DNA of 64,000 nucleotides from Corbicula japonica (Eukaryota > Mollusca > Bivalvia > Venerida > Cyrenidae), in the NCBI GenBank assembly GCA_038501625.1, contig JAZAYU010000013.1, positions 9,672,001-9,736,000 on the forward strand. The letters run 5' to 3'. Shown in pieces: positions 63,489 through 64,000 of the stretch (position 1 is its first letter; each line of letters starts with the position of its first letter). Both the position numbers and the translations under genes were made by a program. Under the pieces are notes generated by a model. It was not told where the DNA came from. It saw nothing but the letters and a program-made list of their open reading frames with translations, and ran no database searches.

Positions 63489-64000
63489 ATGAGCATCTTT
63501 TGTTTTCCACGCAAAGCCAGGCACCAGTGGGTGATTTTCCTGCTTGTAGTCTGCTTGTTGGGGGTCTACCTGACCTACAGGCGACTACGTGCTAGTGAGA
63601 CCCCACCCCTAGCTAGAGATATACCACCTAATGGTCCCGATGTAGAAAAACTTCAGCAACAGCTTCAGGAACGTGTACACAATGATCTCAAACTTCCAAA
63701 GGCTCCGGTGATACAGGAGCATTCTGGCAAAAACCTCGAACAACAACAACAAGATTCTGTTGGTGATGCTGCTCAAGCTCTACCTCCAGGAAGAGTTCTA
63801 GAAAATGATGAGGATTATATCACAAATGATGAAAAACTAGCAAGATTAAAACTACTACTTTTGACACTTTCCCCGTCCAACTGGAAAACTACCCTTGATC
63901 CGGATGAAATGATTTTGCTGGCAAAATCTGAGCTGATGGATCTTGGGATAGAAAGCAAGCTCTCCTGTAGGGAGATTGATCAGATGAAATCTAGCATGAA
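63489..64000 (+). CDS. N-terminally anchored membrane protein, first coding exon (partial)
   Basis: An acceptor (TTTTTTCAG, to 63425) opens an exon with a short 5' leader containing a stop, then ATG at 63489. The product starts MSIFCFPRKARHQ, followed by a membrane anchor 'VIFLLVVCLLGVYLTY' and a basic R-R-L-R: a type II signal anchor with a lumenal or outside C-terminus. A Pro- and Gln-rich stem follows ('EKLQQQLQERV', Q-Q-Q-Q), then 'LSPSNWKTTLDPDEMIL' and 'IESKLSCREIDQMKSSM'. Type II layout suggests a Golgi or secretory enzyme; a secretory-pathway kinase (FAM20, DIPK or PKDCC type) is only a guess. It continues beyond base 64000. Confidence 0.75.
   Translation, partial: MSIFCFPRKARHQWVIFLLVVCLLGVYLTYRRLRASETPPLARDIPPNGPDVEKLQQQLQERVHNDLKLPKAPVIQEHSGKNLEQQQQDSVGDAAQALPPGRVLENDEDYITNDEKLARLKLLLLTLSPSNWKTTLDPDEMILLAKSELMDLGIESKLSCREIDQMKSSM

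Overview
Eukaryotic, AT-rich, intron-rich DNA, most likely from a marine lophotrochozoan and probably a bivalve mollusc. That assignment is inference from the gene type, the density of small inverted-repeat elements and the Ty3/gypsy element; no single marker proves it. There is no operon structure, CRISPR array or rRNA.

The window is dominated by one gene on the minus strand. It starts at the signal-peptide exon at 51543 and runs leftwards past base 865 and off the window. I reconstructed 37 coding exons by matching splice sites and reading phase. Exon 1 is a signal peptide, exons 2-5 an unnamed N-terminal beta-rich ectodomain, and from exon 6 on there are cadherin-like repeats of about 100 residues. 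A typical repeat is one A exon (phase 0 to 1) plus one B exon (phase 1 to 0). Most repeats carry one Cys in an 'I-T-C' strand of exon A and one in 'T-C-T-D-G' of exon B, while cadherin calcium motifs are degenerate. All 30 exons from 51543 to 11307 join in frame. Exons 31-37 (6717 to 865) are a second copy of exons 16-22.

That second copy belongs to a large segmental duplication: about 1-9727 matches about 25446-33163. Copies differ by substitutions, array lengths and several transposon insertions, which give natural empty sites. A 500-N gap (9890-10389) sits close to the duplication edge, so misplacement of an alternative haplotype must be considered, although one exon pair differs by about 11 percent in DNA.

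A young Ty3/gypsy retrotransposon (13740-21149) lies in the intron between exons 27 and 28, inside an older TA-flanked miniature element. Its gag and pol are in the same frame, separated by a single UAG followed by a potential stem-loop, which suggests stop-codon readthrough.

Introns are packed with miniature elements: a TTAA-targeting piggyBac-like family, a TA-targeting CAGT family, a long palindrome family and tRNA-derived SINE-like pieces. At least four exon-intron junctions of the host gene have been amplified into tandem arrays that contain the splice site itself.

From 51.5 to 63.4 kb no host exon is recognised. This stretch holds foldback elements and a nested DNA transposon (59203-62471). 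At 63426 the first coding exon of a second, plus-strand gene begins; it encodes an N-terminally anchored membrane protein and is cut by the window end.
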